A DNA stretch of 64,000 bases from Nocardia higoensis (GTDB lineage: Bacteria; Actinomycetota; Actinomycetes; Mycobacteriales; Mycobacteriaceae), in assembly GCF_015477835.1 (NCBI RefSeq), contig NZ_JADLQN010000006.1, positions 124,001 through 188,000 on the forward strand. Direction: 5' to 3'. The notes beneath the pieces were generated by a model that did not search any database, was not told where the DNA came from, and saw only the letters and a program-made list of their open reading frames with translations. Positions 1-8,667 of the stretch are shown in pieces. Within the stretch, counting starts at the first letter, position 1. Every line of letters begins with the position of its first letter. The translations under genes and the position numbers were made by a program.

Positions 1-389
1 CGTTCCGCGAGCTGTACATCACCGGCAGTGACAAGGCGTTCACCCTCGACGGTTTCGTCGCGGCCCGCCAGGGCCTGCATCTCACCCGCGGCTACACCAG
101 TCATCGCGTGACCGTGGAAGACAACGCCCCCTATCTGCTCGGCCGGGATTTCGGACTCGGCGACCAGATCGGTTTCGCCATGGGACAGCTCATCTTCACC
201 GACTACGTGACGGAGCTGACCTTCACCGACGACCGGGAGACTCCCGCCACCTGGCAGATCACGGTCGGCGACGGTTCCGACGAGGAGGACGCGGTGGTCA
301 AGGCATGGCAGCGGCTGGGCCGGGTCGCGGCCGCCATCAAGGATCTCGCCACCGATGTCGGCGCCGATCTCGACCTGCTCATCTTCTGA
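1..389 (+). CDS. Siphovirus Gp37-like tail protein, C-terminal part (cut by window edge)
   Basis: The reading frame is open from the first base (first full codon at position 3) to a TGA at 387-389, so the N-terminus lies outside the window. The visible 128 residues contain LYITGSDKAFTLDG and later WQRLGRVAAAIKDL. This resembles the C-terminal end of the actinophage Gp37-like tail proteins that occur between the tail tube/tape measure genes and the fibre genes. The role would be structural, at the tail tip. The next gene begins 23 bases downstream on the same strand and is a tail fibre, which supports the reading. Whether it belongs to a complete prophage or a tail-like particle cannot be seen here. 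The family call rests on remembered sequence pattern, not a search. Confidence 0.6.
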   Translation, partial: FRELYITGSDKAFTLDGFVAARQGLHLTRGYTSHRVTVEDNAPYLLGRDFGLGDQIGFAMGQLIFTDYVTELTFTDDRETPATWQITVGDGSDEEDAVVKAWQRLGRVAAAIKDLATDVGADLDLLIF

Positions 390-412
390 CCTTGTCCCGC
401 GAGGAGAAAACA

Positions 413-1477
413 ATGGCAGACACCACTTTTCCAGCACACATCACTCTCCGCGCCGATCCCGATGCCGACGGATTGCCCGTTCTGACCGCCGAGGTCACGG
501 TGAACCCCACGGTCGCGGAACTTTCGCTACCCCAGGGGCCCACGGGTCCGGCCGGGCGTCGCGGATTGCCGCGCACGACCTTCCACAAGATGGGGGAGAT
601 CGCCGACGCCGCCGCGCGCCCGTCCGGTCTCGGACCCGACGACCGCGGCAAGTGGTGGCATCGCCTCGACGACGACGGCATGGACGTGTGGACCGGCGCC
701 GGCTGGCAGCATTCGCCGAACGCGGTCGGTCCGGCCGGTCCCGCCGCCGATTCGATCGAGTTCACCGACGTCCGCACGGTGCACGAGCCCGCCCTGACCA
801 ACCCGGCCGTGGTGGTCACCGGATCCGGTGCCGCGCAGATGCTCTCGGTCACCGTCCCGGCCGGGCTGCGTGGTCCGAAGGGTCCGCCGGGTGCGTCGGG
901 CACCATCGGGTCAGCCCCCGATTTCGACACCACGGTAGGGCCCACCGATGGCGGCGTGTTCGGCTATCAGCGCGGTTCCCGCAAGTTCCAGGCGCTGGCG
1001 GCCCCGACCGGACGCGGGCCATGGGCCTGGTACGACACCGACTTCGCGGCCGACCAAGCCGGGGCGGCCGCGCAGCTGGTGGCGGGGACCTTCACGGTGC
1101 CTGCCATGCCGTTCGAATGGCGCCCCACCGTGTACGGCCACCTGTCGGTCTACTGCCAGGACTCCGGCCAGCAGTTCTACCGGGTCACCGTGCGGCTCAT
1201 GCACTCCGAGGGACAGATCGTCGCGATGGCTCGGCCGGGCATCACCGGCGGCGGCTACTTGATGACGCCGTTCGCGCCCGCGTACAGCGACGCCGACGCG
1301 ACCAAATCGCTCTCGCCGACCGCGACATACGCGACCGTCCCCGCCGGTCAACCAGTGAATCTGGTGGTCACGGTGGACCGGCTCAACGCGAGCAGCACCA
1401 GCACCGGCGAGATCGGCTATCAGCGCGCGGGCGCATCCCTGGTCGTCTACGCCACACCCACCCGAGCAAGGAGGTGA
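413..1477 (+). CDS. Collagen-like phage tail fibre protein 1
   Basis: This is a 354-aa protein. The ATG at 413 is preceded by GAGGAG; the frame is open further upstream, but only this start has a ribosome site. Short Gly-Pro-X runs (GPTGPAGRRG near residue 45, GPAGPA near 107, GLRGPKGPPG near 153) alternate with folded segments, as in trimeric fibre proteins of siphoviruses. The C-terminal ~130 residues, starting at a PWAW segment, form a beta-rich domain that recurs in the next two genes. It is probably a structural fibre at the tail tip that contacts the host surface. It is followed one base later by a paralogue. No enzymatic motif is visible. Confidence 0.7.
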   Translation: MADTTFPAHITLRADPDADGLPVLTAEVTVNPTVAELSLPQGPTGPAGRRGLPRTTFHKMGEIADAAARPSGLGPDDRGKWWHRLDDDGMDVWTGAGWQHSPNAVGPAGPAADSIEFTDVRTVHEPALTNPAVVVTGSGAAQMLSVTVPAGLRGPKGPPGASGTIGSAPDFDTTVGPTDGGVFGYQRGSRKFQALAAPTGRGPWAWYDTDFAADQAGAAAQLVAGTFTVPAMPFEWRPTVYGHLSVYCQDSGQQFYRVTVRLMHSEGQIVAMARPGITGGGYLMTPFAPAYSDADATKSLSPTATYATVPAGQPVNLVVTVDRLNASSTSTGEIGYQRAGASLVVYATPTRARR

Positions 1478-1478
1478 C

Positions 1479-2555
1479 ATGTCCACGGTAGGGGAATATT
1501 TCGATTCCACGATCATTCGCGGCATCGATGAGGGCTCCGGCGCGTCCGGCGTAGTGCAGGCACTGCAGGCGACGCCGCGCGACGGGGCACTCGAACTCAT
1601 GACCGGCCCGCCCGGCGCCGTCGGCCCGCAGGGACCGACGGCGCACGCGTTCCGATGGGAAGGCGACATCGCCGACCAGAACGCCTTGAACGCGCTCGCG
1701 CCCCGTCTGACCCAGGCGCACGCGGGCAAAGCATGGCGCGTGCTGGCCACCGACACGCTGATGTATTGGAACGGAACGAGTTTCGACTCTTTCGCCGACG
1801 CTTTCGGCGCCATGGGCCCCGACGGCGAGCCGTGTTCGGTGTCGATCGGTGTCGTCGACACCGGTCCCGTGGGCAGCCCGTTGCAGGTCTCGGTCATCGG
1901 GACAGCGCCGAACGTGACGGTGAACCTCACCGTTCCCCGGGGTGTGAAGGGGATCGTCGGCGAAGCGGGGCCGCCCGGCCCGATCCGCAACGCCGCCGAC
2001 TACGCCGACGGTGTCCACGCCGACGGTTCGGTCCCGGTGTGGAACGAGACCACCGGCAAGTGGACACCTCGCCCCAACCCGGGTTTGCGTGGGCCGTGGT
2101 CGATCGTCGAAACGTCGGCGTGGAACGGGGGAGCCGGTTTCTCCGCTTCCCAGACGAACGTCTCCACCTCACCGAACACCATCGCCCGCCTCGACATCCC
2201 GGCACAGGATGTCGCGTGGCGTCCGCTCGTGTCCGGCGGCGTGGTGGTGCGCACGCAGGAGGGCTCCACCAGCTACGCCACCCGCGTCGACACCGAGGTG
2301 CGGATCGGATCGAATTCCGGCCAGATCGTCGCCCTCGGCACCGGCTGGCCGTTCGGTATCACCGTCTGCACCCCGCTGCGCCCGTTCTTCGGCGCCTCGA
2401 TCGCCGATCCGAGCAGCTCGGTGGGCGTCGTCCCCGCAGGCCAGGCGGTGACCCTCTACGTGGTCCTGCGCCGTGCCCAGGGCAGCTCCAATTACTCGTA
2501 CACCATGTCCGGCGCGCAGATCGTGTGCTGGGCGCAACCAGTGGCGGCATCATGA
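1479..2555 (+). CDS. Collagen-like phage tail fibre protein 2
   Basis: This is a 358-aa protein whose ATG at 1479 follows a very good AAGGAGGTGAC site, one base after the previous stop. It shares its plan with its neighbours: an N-terminal beta segment, a GPPGAVGPQGPT collagen-like run near residue 46, a module containing W-x-GDIADQNALNALAP and FADAFGAMGPDG, another G-x-x run, then a PWSIVETS C-terminal domain. Protein 3 repeats the same blocks (WQGDVADVPALLALAP, FADAFGAAG). These are tandem duplicates of a tail fibre gene, probably forming hetero- or homotrimers at the tail tip. The stop overlaps the next start as ATGA. Confidence 0.7.
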   Translation: MSTVGEYFDSTIIRGIDEGSGASGVVQALQATPRDGALELMTGPPGAVGPQGPTAHAFRWEGDIADQNALNALAPRLTQAHAGKAWRVLATDTLMYWNGTSFDSFADAFGAMGPDGEPCSVSIGVVDTGPVGSPLQVSVIGTAPNVTVNLTVPRGVKGIVGEAGPPGPIRNAADYADGVHADGSVPVWNETTGKWTPRPNPGLRGPWSIVETSAWNGGAGFSASQTNVSTSPNTIARLDIPAQDVAWRPLVSGGVVVRTQEGSTSYATRVDTEVRIGSNSGQIVALGTGWPFGITVCTPLRPFFGASIADPSSSVGVVPAGQAVTLYVVLRRAQGSSNYSYTMSGAQIVCWAQPVAAS

Positions 2556-3598
2556 CCGACGACCCGAATATCGTCTACGACGACGACATCATGATCACCA
2601 TGCGCGGTGTGTCCGACTCGGTCGGGCTGCCGTTCACGGTCAATCCCATGGAAGTGGTGGACCGCCGGGCGCTGGTGGAGATCCGCGAAGGACTTCCCGG
2701 CCCGGCCGGCCCGGACGGCGATCCGGCGTGGCCGTGGCTGTGGCAGGGCGATGTCGCCGATGTCCCGGCGCTGCTCGCGCTCGCTCCGACCACTGCCGAC
2801 GCGCGCAAAGCGTGGCGGGTCGTCTCGGAGAACCGCGTCTATTACTGGACCGGCCTGGAATTCATCGCCTTCGCCGATGCCTTCGGCGCCGCCGGGCGCA
2901 GAGGCACAGCCACGACGCTCACCGGGGCCGGTGTCGCCGGGCCGCCCGGCTCGAACGCGACCGCGCAGGTCACCGGCACCGCGCCGCATCAGCAGTTGCA
3001 GATCACCTTCCCGAGAGGGGAGACCGGCGACGCAGGTCCGCCCGGCGGCCCCGGACGCATCCAGGACGCCAGTGATGTCCTCGTCGACGAGGACAATCCG
3101 CTCGGCCAGGATTTCATCCTGTCCTGGGACGCGGCACTGGAGAAGTTCCGGCCCGTGCCCAATCCGGCGCCCGCCGGTCCGTGGGCCATCGCGAGCAACC
3201 AGTTCACCGGCGGCACCAATATTCCCGACGCCAGCCGCGTGGTCGCCACCCTCACCATCCCGGCGCAGCCGGCGCCGTGGCGTCCACGCGTGGAGGGCGG
3301 TCTGATCGTGCAGACGCACGTCAGTCAGCTCAATGGTTCGCACTGCGACATCGAGGTGCGTGTCGGCGACATCCGCGGAGACCTGGTGGGCTACGGCTAC
3401 ACCCTCGGCGCCAGCAATCTCACCCGTATCCCGATCTTCCCGAAGTTCGAGTACGCGCTCTCGCCCGCCTCCACCGTGGGGGTGATCCCGGCGAATCAGA
3501 CGACCACCCTCTATGTCGTCGTCCGCCGTGTCGGTACCTCGAAATTCAGCGTCTCGACCAACGGCGCGCAGCTCATCGTCTACGCCGAGCCGGTGTAG
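2552..3598 (+). CDS. Collagen-like phage tail fibre protein 3
   Basis: The ATG at 2552 overlaps the stop of the preceding gene (ATGA), so translation is probably coupled. The 348-aa protein again shows GLPGPAGPDG near residue 48, an AWRVVSENRVYYW module, GLAGPPG-type runs and a PWAIASNQFTGG C-terminal domain. It is clearly a paralogue of the two preceding genes. The likely role is a tail-tip fibre. About 55 bases separate it from the next gene. High-GC composition and codon use do not differ obviously between the three copies, which suggests that the duplications are not recent imports from different sources. Confidence 0.7.
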   Translation: MTDDPNIVYDDDIMITMRGVSDSVGLPFTVNPMEVVDRRALVEIREGLPGPAGPDGDPAWPWLWQGDVADVPALLALAPTTADARKAWRVVSENRVYYWTGLEFIAFADAFGAAGRRGTATTLTGAGVAGPPGSNATAQVTGTAPHQQLQITFPRGETGDAGPPGGPGRIQDASDVLVDEDNPLGQDFILSWDAALEKFRPVPNPAPAGPWAIASNQFTGGTNIPDASRVVATLTIPAQPAPWRPRVEGGLIVQTHVSQLNGSHCDIEVRVGDIRGDLVGYGYTLGASNLTRIPIFPKFEYALSPASTVGVIPANQTTTLYVVVRRVGTSKFSVSTNGAQLIVYAEPV

Positions 3599-3655
3599 CG
3601 GCCGCGTTCCCACCCCAGCCGTCTCTCGGCTGCCCACTCCGAAAGGCATCGATCC

Positions 3656-4942
3656 ATGGCCGATCTGCCCCCTCTGAAGTACGGAAAGGTCGTCGGGCGT
3701 TTCCTCGCCAACATCAGCGACGGCCCCGACATCGGCGACCTTCCCGAATTCCCTCCGCTCACCGGCACGGTCACCTTCACCGCCGAGACGCCGAAGGTGC
3801 TCGTCGCCGACGCCGTGCCCGCGCCCGCCACCTACGTACAGTTGCCCCAGCACTACGAGTGCTCACTGGACGAGTTCGGCTACCTCACCTGGCGAGGCGG
3901 TCGCGGAGTGCGACTGGTCGCGCCGAGCGCGGCCACCAATCCGGCCGACTGGACCTGGCGGGCGACCTTCGACCTGTCCTATGACGGCGAACCGGTGCCC
4001 TTGCAGCCGTTCAGTTTTCACGTCCCGGAGTATCTGCCCGGCCCGGACCCGGAGAATCCCGACACCGGCTCCTCCGGTCTCGTCGATCTCACCCTGGCCT
4101 CCCCGGTCCCGGCCTCACCGGGCAATGCCGTGGTGGTCGGGCCCCGCGGTGAGGGCATCCGGATCGACGGCCGGGTGGCGACCTACTCCGCGCTGCCCGC
4201 GACACCGCAGGAAGGCGCCCATTACGTGGTGGCCGCCGACAACCTGCTCTACGTCTACCACGCCGCGGATGGCGGCTGGTTGCCCGACGGCCAGGGCATC
4301 GTCATCCGCGGCCCGGCCGGGTCCAGCGATTGGGCCGCGATCACCGGCAAACCGGCGACCTTCCCGCCCACCATCGGATCGACGGCGACCACCGCCGTCG
4401 CCGGCGACGATCCCCGGCTGTCCAACGCCCGGACGCCGATCGCCCATACTCACCCGGCAAATCAGATCGCCGACTCGACCACCGTCGGTCGTGCGGTGTT
4501 GACCGCTGCCGACGCCGCCGCCGCCCGCACCGCTCTCGAAGCGGTCGCCGCGACCGATGCCCGACTCAGCGATGCCAGGACGCCGACCGCGCTCGGCCAG
4601 ATCTACGACATCGCCTTCAAGTCGCACAACGGCATCCGTGCCGCGGGCGCGGGCAATGTGATGCCCGAGGGCTTGCGTCTGGAACGGAAGGTCACCGTCA
4701 CCTCCATCACCTATCGGGGTGAGACCTCGGGCACCGGAAACCTGGTCGTCGAGCTGCGACAGAACGGCACCGCTGTGGCGCTCACCTCGGCGACGATCGC
4801 CGCCGCCGCTCACGCGACCGACACCACCCTCACCGGTTCGTGGGTCTTCAACGCGGGCGACCGGATCACCGTGCACATCACGACCGTGGACAGCCCGGCC
4901 GGTCGCGGTCTGCAGGCGAGCCTGCGAGGGGTGACGTCCTGA
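3656..4942 (+). CDS. Phage tail fibre / minor tail protein
   Basis: This is a 428-aa protein with its ATG at 3656. Residues about 1-130 form a domain seen in mycobacterial and nocardial phage minor tail proteins (GTVTFTAETPKVLVADAV, FDLSYDGEPVP). A middle part has the phrase common in tail fibres, DDPRLSNARTPIAHTHP, near residue 255 and again as DARLSDARTPTALGQ near 305. The C-terminal ~110 residues (LRQNGTAVALTSATIAAAAH) look like a beta-sandwich receptor-binding tip. It ends by a 1-base overlap with the next start (TGATG), suggesting coupling. Its role is inferred as a host-contact fibre downstream of the collagen-like proteins. Confidence 0.65.
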   Translation: MADLPPLKYGKVVGRFLANISDGPDIGDLPEFPPLTGTVTFTAETPKVLVADAVPAPATYVQLPQHYECSLDEFGYLTWRGGRGVRLVAPSAATNPADWTWRATFDLSYDGEPVPLQPFSFHVPEYLPGPDPENPDTGSSGLVDLTLASPVPASPGNAVVVGPRGEGIRIDGRVATYSALPATPQEGAHYVVAADNLLYVYHAADGGWLPDGQGIVIRGPAGSSDWAAITGKPATFPPTIGSTATTAVAGDDPRLSNARTPIAHTHPANQIADSTTVGRAVLTAADAAAARTALEAVAATDARLSDARTPTALGQIYDIAFKSHNGIRAAGAGNVMPEGLRLERKVTVTSITYRGETSGTGNLVVELRQNGTAVALTSATIAAAAHATDTTLTGSWVFNAGDRITVHITTVDSPAGRGLQASLRGVTS

Positions 4943-5388
4943 TGCCCTTCGTGATCGTCGGTGGCGGGGCGCCGTTTGTGCCCACGTCCATGAACAAGAA
5001 CGGCTCGTACACGATGCAGATCGGTACCACCGCGAATCCGTGGTGGCCGGTGCCGGGCTGGGCCGCCGACAGCGCGTATCCGGGGTCCACGGTGGTCGGC
5101 GAGGGATTGCGGGTGTCGGCGGACAAGGTCGCGGCGACCATCACCGCCAATCTGGTGTTCTCCGGTGGTGATGCGGCTTCGAACACGCAGAAGGCCAGAT
5201 TGTTGGTCGATGGTGTTCCGGTCGTCGAGGGCCCCACGGTGACCGGTACGTCGGGTGTGTTGATCGCCACCGTGAGCCGTGATGTGGTCGAGGGCTCGAT
5301 CATCACTGTGGAAGCCGTCGCCGAGGCCGGGCTCGCAGCCTGGGTCCCATCGATCACCGCGTCCGGCAGTTACGTCCGCATCACCTGA
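4942..5388 (+). CDS. Small tail-tip protein, last gene of the tail block
   Basis: This is a 148-aa protein whose ATG at 4942 overlaps the previous stop by one base. It begins MPFVIVGGGAPFVPTS and is rich in Gly, Thr and Val, with a pattern compatible with a single beta-sandwich. Its C-terminal half (residues 60-148, ITANLVFSGGD to SGSYVRIT) resembles the C-terminal domain of the preceding protein in layout. I do not recognise a named family. The context (coupled to a tail fibre gene, followed by a terminator) makes it a tail-tip or fibre-associated protein. There is no signal peptide and no membrane segment. Confidence 0.5.
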   Translation: MPFVIVGGGAPFVPTSMNKNGSYTMQIGTTANPWWPVPGWAADSAYPGSTVVGEGLRVSADKVAATITANLVFSGGDAASNTQKARLLVDGVPVVEGPTVTGTSGVLIATVSRDVVEGSIITVEAVAEAGLAAWVPSITASGSYVRIT

Positions 5389-5452
5389 CCGGGGCGGTCG
5401 CAGCGGTATCACCCGCGAACGTCGCAAGCCAACTGAACATAGGACGCCGATC

Positions 5453-5484
5453 GGCCCGCTCCCTTGTGGAGCGGGCCATTTTTC
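5453..5484 (+). terminator. Intrinsic terminator after the tail block
   Basis: A perfect 10-bp stem GGCCCGCTCC / GGAGCGGGCC encloses a 5-base loop (CTTGT) and is followed by ATTTTTC. It sits 65 bases after the last tail gene and 28 bases before the toxin gene. The tail block and the toxin gene are therefore probably separate transcription units. Confidence 0.9.
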
Positions 5485-5511
5485 GGTGCTGCATAGAGAA
5501 GGTTCCGCACG

Positions 5512-7770
5512 ATGGCGATGCCAGAAGATACCTACGACCCGTTGGCGGGGTCGCGGTGGCTGCAGTCGCTCACTCCCGTCAGGACTCGGACCGATGGTGA
5601 TGGTGGGGACGGTCGGCCGCGGGTGCACAACTTCCACGGTATGACTCCGGCGCTTGCCGCGCGCGCGTACGAACGTGTGCTGAACAGAGCGGATATGGAG
5701 TCGCACGCTCGTGAGCAGATACCTGTGGCGACAGCGATCGACGATCCGATGCCGCCGCAGACCACTCCCGCGAGGCCACCCGAGCAGGAGATGCCGCCTG
5801 CGCCGACGCAAGCCGCACCGACTGTCCCCGTGCCTGTGCCTGTGCCTGCGCCTGAGTCCACGCCGCCCGGTGATCGCGATAGTGCGGATGAAGACATCCA
5901 GCACCTCATGGCAACACCCCACACCCCGCCTGCTTCAACAGCATCGGTGCCATCCGTCCCCGCGCCCGACCCCGTGCCCGCTCCGGTGTCTGCGTCCGCA
6001 CCGTCCACCGGGCCGGCGCAGCCTGTACCCGCAGAGCCGACCTCGGTCGACGCCCCGACCACGTCCGGTCCCGAGCCGACGCAGCGCCCGATTGATCCTG
6101 AGATCGCCGCAAAGTATCCGTACCTGTTCGGCTACAACAGCGACAACGGAGTTCCAGCGCAAGTCGGCTCGCTGCCCTGGATCATCGCCCAGACCGAGGA
6201 GAAGAAGTCCTCGCAGGCTGATGCGACGACCGTGGAACAAACGCTCATCGGACAGATCGTCCTCGGCACCGGGCCGGCTGCACCGAGCCCTGCCGCGAGC
6301 ACTGCGCTCGAACTGATCATCCCGGAGGCAGCGATTCCCTCCATCGCCTCCGATGTGAACAGCGCCGACCCACTGCCTTCGGCGTCCGGTGTCCCCGATC
6401 CACGTGCGACAGGCCTGCCGGACTCAATACGGGATCCCCGCGTGATATTCCGTATCGGCGCAGGCTATCCAGCGTCGCAACTCATCGCTGATCTCGAGAC
6501 AATCCGTGTCCCGCCCGTGCCGTGGGTCGGTCAAGGTGCCCACCCCTGGGATGCGGCCATGGCTCGGTTGCAGGCGGCTGCTTACACCCCACCTCAGCAA
6601 CTCGAAGATCTGAAGTCCGCCACGAGCGACACCCTGCCGTGTCTTCGCAACGAGGCCGCTTGGTACACGGAGGCCAGACAGCAACAGGAACGACAGCAGC
6701 GCGAGGCCCGGCGCCGTCTCGACGAAGCCAGAATTCCCTGGCGAGATCCAGGGGTCTCCGAGCATGTCCGATACCTGGCGACTATTCCCGTTCTGACCAG
6801 TCCATCCGAACCGGTAGACAATGATCCGGAGCTGAGTCTCGGAGGAGTTGCCCGCCAGTTCGGTCACATGGCCGTCGGGATATTCGCAATGACGGATCTC
6901 GGCGCTGTCGTCAACAACGTCGGCGGATGGTTCGGCAGGCATCCGAACCTTCCGACGAGTGATGACGTCGCCGCGGGTATCGCAACGCAAGTCGAGGCGG
7001 CCAAAGCCGAAGCGGACAAGGGCAATACGGCTGGAGTTGTCAATCACCTCGGGATGGCCTCCGGTCTGCTGCCGGACTGGCGAGATCCCAACTCGGTCGT
7101 AGCCTTCGGCATCGCGTTAGGAGCCTTCGGCGGCGCGGCTGGTCGGGGTAAGCCCGGCTCGGGTGGGGTGGATGCCGTAGGAAGTCCGGCTGTTGCCTCC
7201 GGTGCGGGCCGAGTCAACAGGAACTCGGCCGGCTGGACCGATCACATCGACATCTACAGCCAACAGACCCAGATCCCATCGTCCCACGTCGGCAAACCTT
7301 CTGCGCCACACGAAGGCTTGCCGCTGATACATCCGGACGCGGTGCCGAAAACCACCCCCGCCTTCGTCGATGGCATAGCTGGGACCCGCGCCATTGCTGA
7401 GATCGATCCTTGGACCGTACGCTTCAGCCAGAACAAGGTGAATGATGCAGCAGAGATCATTGACAGCATGCGCCAGAACGGCTGGGTCGGACCTCCGATT
7501 GACCTTGTCCGCACATCTGATGGCGCCCTGATCTCGGTGGATAATACTAGAGTTCTTGCCGCAAAGGCCACCGGAACCCCTATTGAAGCGGTGGTCCATG
7601 CCTTTGACGAACCGATACCACCGACTATGGCTCCGCGTTTCGTATCAAAGGACGGGGCATTGCCGACCACATGGGGCGAGGCGGTACAATATAGGATCGG
7701 AAGGCAAAGTGCTGGATATCGGAATGCCTACCCCAATGGATCGCCATTTACAGGATGGTCAGGAAACTGA
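5512..7770 (+). CDS. Polymorphic toxin, Pro-rich, with ParB-like C-terminal tip
   Basis: This is a 752-aa protein beginning MAMPEDTYDP; GAGAAGG lies about 11 bases before the ATG. Residues 1-75 are a small N-terminal domain. Residues about 77-190 are a Pro/Ala/Val-rich low-complexity stretch. Residues about 380-410 are a charged helical segment (RQQQERQQREARRR). Two hydrophobic stretches lie near 448-473 and 526-544. A linker at about 585-614 (SSHVGKPSAPHEG, HPDAVPKT) is repeated downstream in an orphan cassette. The C-terminal ~130 residues look like a ParB-like fold (AIAEIDPWTVRFSQNK, ISVDNTRVLAAKATG, TTWGEAVQYRIGRQ). The plan, with a long constant part, a conserved junction and a variable tip followed by an overlapping small gene, is that of polymorphic toxins. 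The position next to tail genes suggests delivery by, or with, a phage-like particle, but that is inference. Confidence 0.7.
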   Translation: MAMPEDTYDPLAGSRWLQSLTPVRTRTDGDGGDGRPRVHNFHGMTPALAARAYERVLNRADMESHAREQIPVATAIDDPMPPQTTPARPPEQEMPPAPTQAAPTVPVPVPVPAPESTPPGDRDSADEDIQHLMATPHTPPASTASVPSVPAPDPVPAPVSASAPSTGPAQPVPAEPTSVDAPTTSGPEPTQRPIDPEIAAKYPYLFGYNSDNGVPAQVGSLPWIIAQTEEKKSSQADATTVEQTLIGQIVLGTGPAAPSPAASTALELIIPEAAIPSIASDVNSADPLPSASGVPDPRATGLPDSIRDPRVIFRIGAGYPASQLIADLETIRVPPVPWVGQGAHPWDAAMARLQAAAYTPPQQLEDLKSATSDTLPCLRNEAAWYTEARQQQERQQREARRRLDEARIPWRDPGVSEHVRYLATIPVLTSPSEPVDNDPELSLGGVARQFGHMAVGIFAMTDLGAVVNNVGGWFGRHPNLPTSDDVAAGIATQVEAAKAEADKGNTAGVVNHLGMASGLLPDWRDPNSVVAFGIALGAFGGAAGRGKPGSGGVDAVGSPAVASGAGRVNRNSAGWTDHIDIYSQQTQIPSSHVGKPSAPHEGLPLIHPDAVPKTTPAFVDGIAGTRAIAEIDPWTVRFSQNKVNDAAEIIDSMRQNGWVGPPIDLVRTSDGALISVDNTRVLAAKATGTPIEAVVHAFDEPIPPTMAPRFVSKDGALPTTWGEAVQYRIGRQSAGYRNAYPNGSPFTGWSGN
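7264..7352 (+). repeat. Toxin pre-tip linker repeat, copy 1
   Basis: This 89-bp segment encodes the junction just before the variable tip of the toxin gene. It matches 10935-11023 in direct orientation with about 10 mismatches by eye. Both copies are in the reading frame giving SHVGKP-x-APH-x-GLP-x-IHPDAVPKT. The identity stops on both sides at the tip boundary, as expected for the homologous region used to swap toxin tips. Confidence 0.85.
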
Positions 7771-8123
7771 AATTGATCGAGTTACTGAATGCGAACGAGC
7801 TCCCTCCGAATTTTGAGTATCCACGCGAGTTCATCCGCGTCGTTGAGCTAGGCATCCTCGATATTGAGCCATGGCAGATACTACGTGGTGATCTGCTCGA
7901 GTGGCGATATCACGGCATGCAGGAGCGGTACCCCGGCAGAACGTTGGTTCCGTTCGCTGCTCGGCAAGACAACGATGACGTTGCGTGTTGGGAGGACGGA
8001 AATTCGACGGTCCTGATCGTGCACGACTTCGCTGAGCCCGGATGGGAAGCCCGTGAGTCGTACGAAGGCTTCTATGACTGGCTGCGGAGGGCTATTGACG
8101 ACCTGATCGAGTTCGATGAATGA
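7755..8123 (+). CDS. Probable immunity protein for the ParB-like toxin tip
   Basis: This is a 122-aa acidic protein. Its ATG at 7755 lies inside the toxin gene and overlaps it by 16 bases; a TTG at 7774 or nearby could be an alternative start. The sequence (FEYPREFIRVVELGILDIEPWQIL, STVLIVHDFAEPGWEARESY, WLRRAIDDLIEF) resembles small cytosolic SUKH/SMI1-type immunity proteins only in size, acidity and the position of aromatic residues. I do not recognise the family firmly. The overlap with the toxin tip and the lower GC of this stretch, compared with the tail genes, fit an immunity gene acquired together with its tip. Its stop overlaps the next start as ATGA. Confidence 0.5.
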   Translation: MVRKLKLIELLNANELPPNFEYPREFIRVVELGILDIEPWQILRGDLLEWRYHGMQERYPGRTLVPFAARQDNDDVACWEDGNSTVLIVHDFAEPGWEARESYEGFYDWLRRAIDDLIEFDE

Positions 8124-8347
8124 GTGGAGGGTTGACGGGCCAATCTCCATACCGATTGTCTCATATAATTTCCCATGCATTGAGGGATGAACCCTGGCTA
8201 TACCAGCTCGAACTTGGCATCGAGGGGTGGGTTCCAATCGAGGAGTTGTTGCCGTCGGATGTGCAAAAAGCTCGAAATAGTGGCATAATCTTCGAGATTT
8301 TTGTCGAAGGCTGGATCGATCGCGCCAGTTCGCTGACATTGGATCAG
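8120..8347 (+). pseudogene. Truncated RNA 2'-phosphotransferase (KptA/Tpt1)-like gene
   Basis: The ATG at 8120 overlaps the previous stop. The first ~70 residues contain RLSHIISHALRDEP, LELGIEGWVPIEELLPSD and then FEIFVEGWID. This matches the N-terminal winged-helix of KptA/Tpt1 proteins (L-S-x-x-x-S-x-x-L-R-x-x-P, then L-x-x-x-G-W-V-x-x-x-E-L-L). In that family the enzyme removes a 2'-phosphate from RNA using NAD. The reading frame runs into IS701-like DNA at about 8348, so the catalytic ADP-ribosyltransferase half is missing. The position after the immunity gene suggests that it was part of an immunity or tip cassette. Similarity is by eye, so the family assignment is moderate. Confidence 0.5.
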
Positions 8348-8667
8348 CGTCGGCGCGGCAGCGGCCGGTCGTGGTGTTCACGCGCCGGTCACGGGCGATG
8401 GCCAGGACATACCCGACACCGTGGGCCTCGAGTCCGCCCCGCAAACCGGGGTCGGCGCCGTAAACCTCGTCGCCGGTGACCCACGGCGCCCTCACGCCCG
8501 CGTCGAGTGCGCGGGTGATCATCGCTTGTGCCAGCGCGGGTTCGGTCGCGAATCCGACATCGTCGGGGACACCGGCCTGCGTGCAGCGGTCGCGGTCGCT
8601 GGTCCAGGATTTCGGCAGATAGAGTTCGGCATCGAGGAACGCGTGCCCGGTCTCGGTGACATACCCC
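8348..8667. repeat. 320-bp direct repeat, copy 1 (shared part of IS701-like fragments A and B)
   Basis: This matches 13991-14310 at a constant offset of 5643 bases, with about 7 mismatches by eye. Upstream and downstream of the shared part the two loci diverge completely. It encodes the middle of the transposase, between the second catalytic Asp and the C-terminal part. Confidence 0.9.

Noticed and set aside
2492..3853. A 453-codon minus-strand frame across the tail fibre genes
   Set aside because: It is antisense to three paralogous fibre genes with good ribosome sites and shows no recognisable domain.
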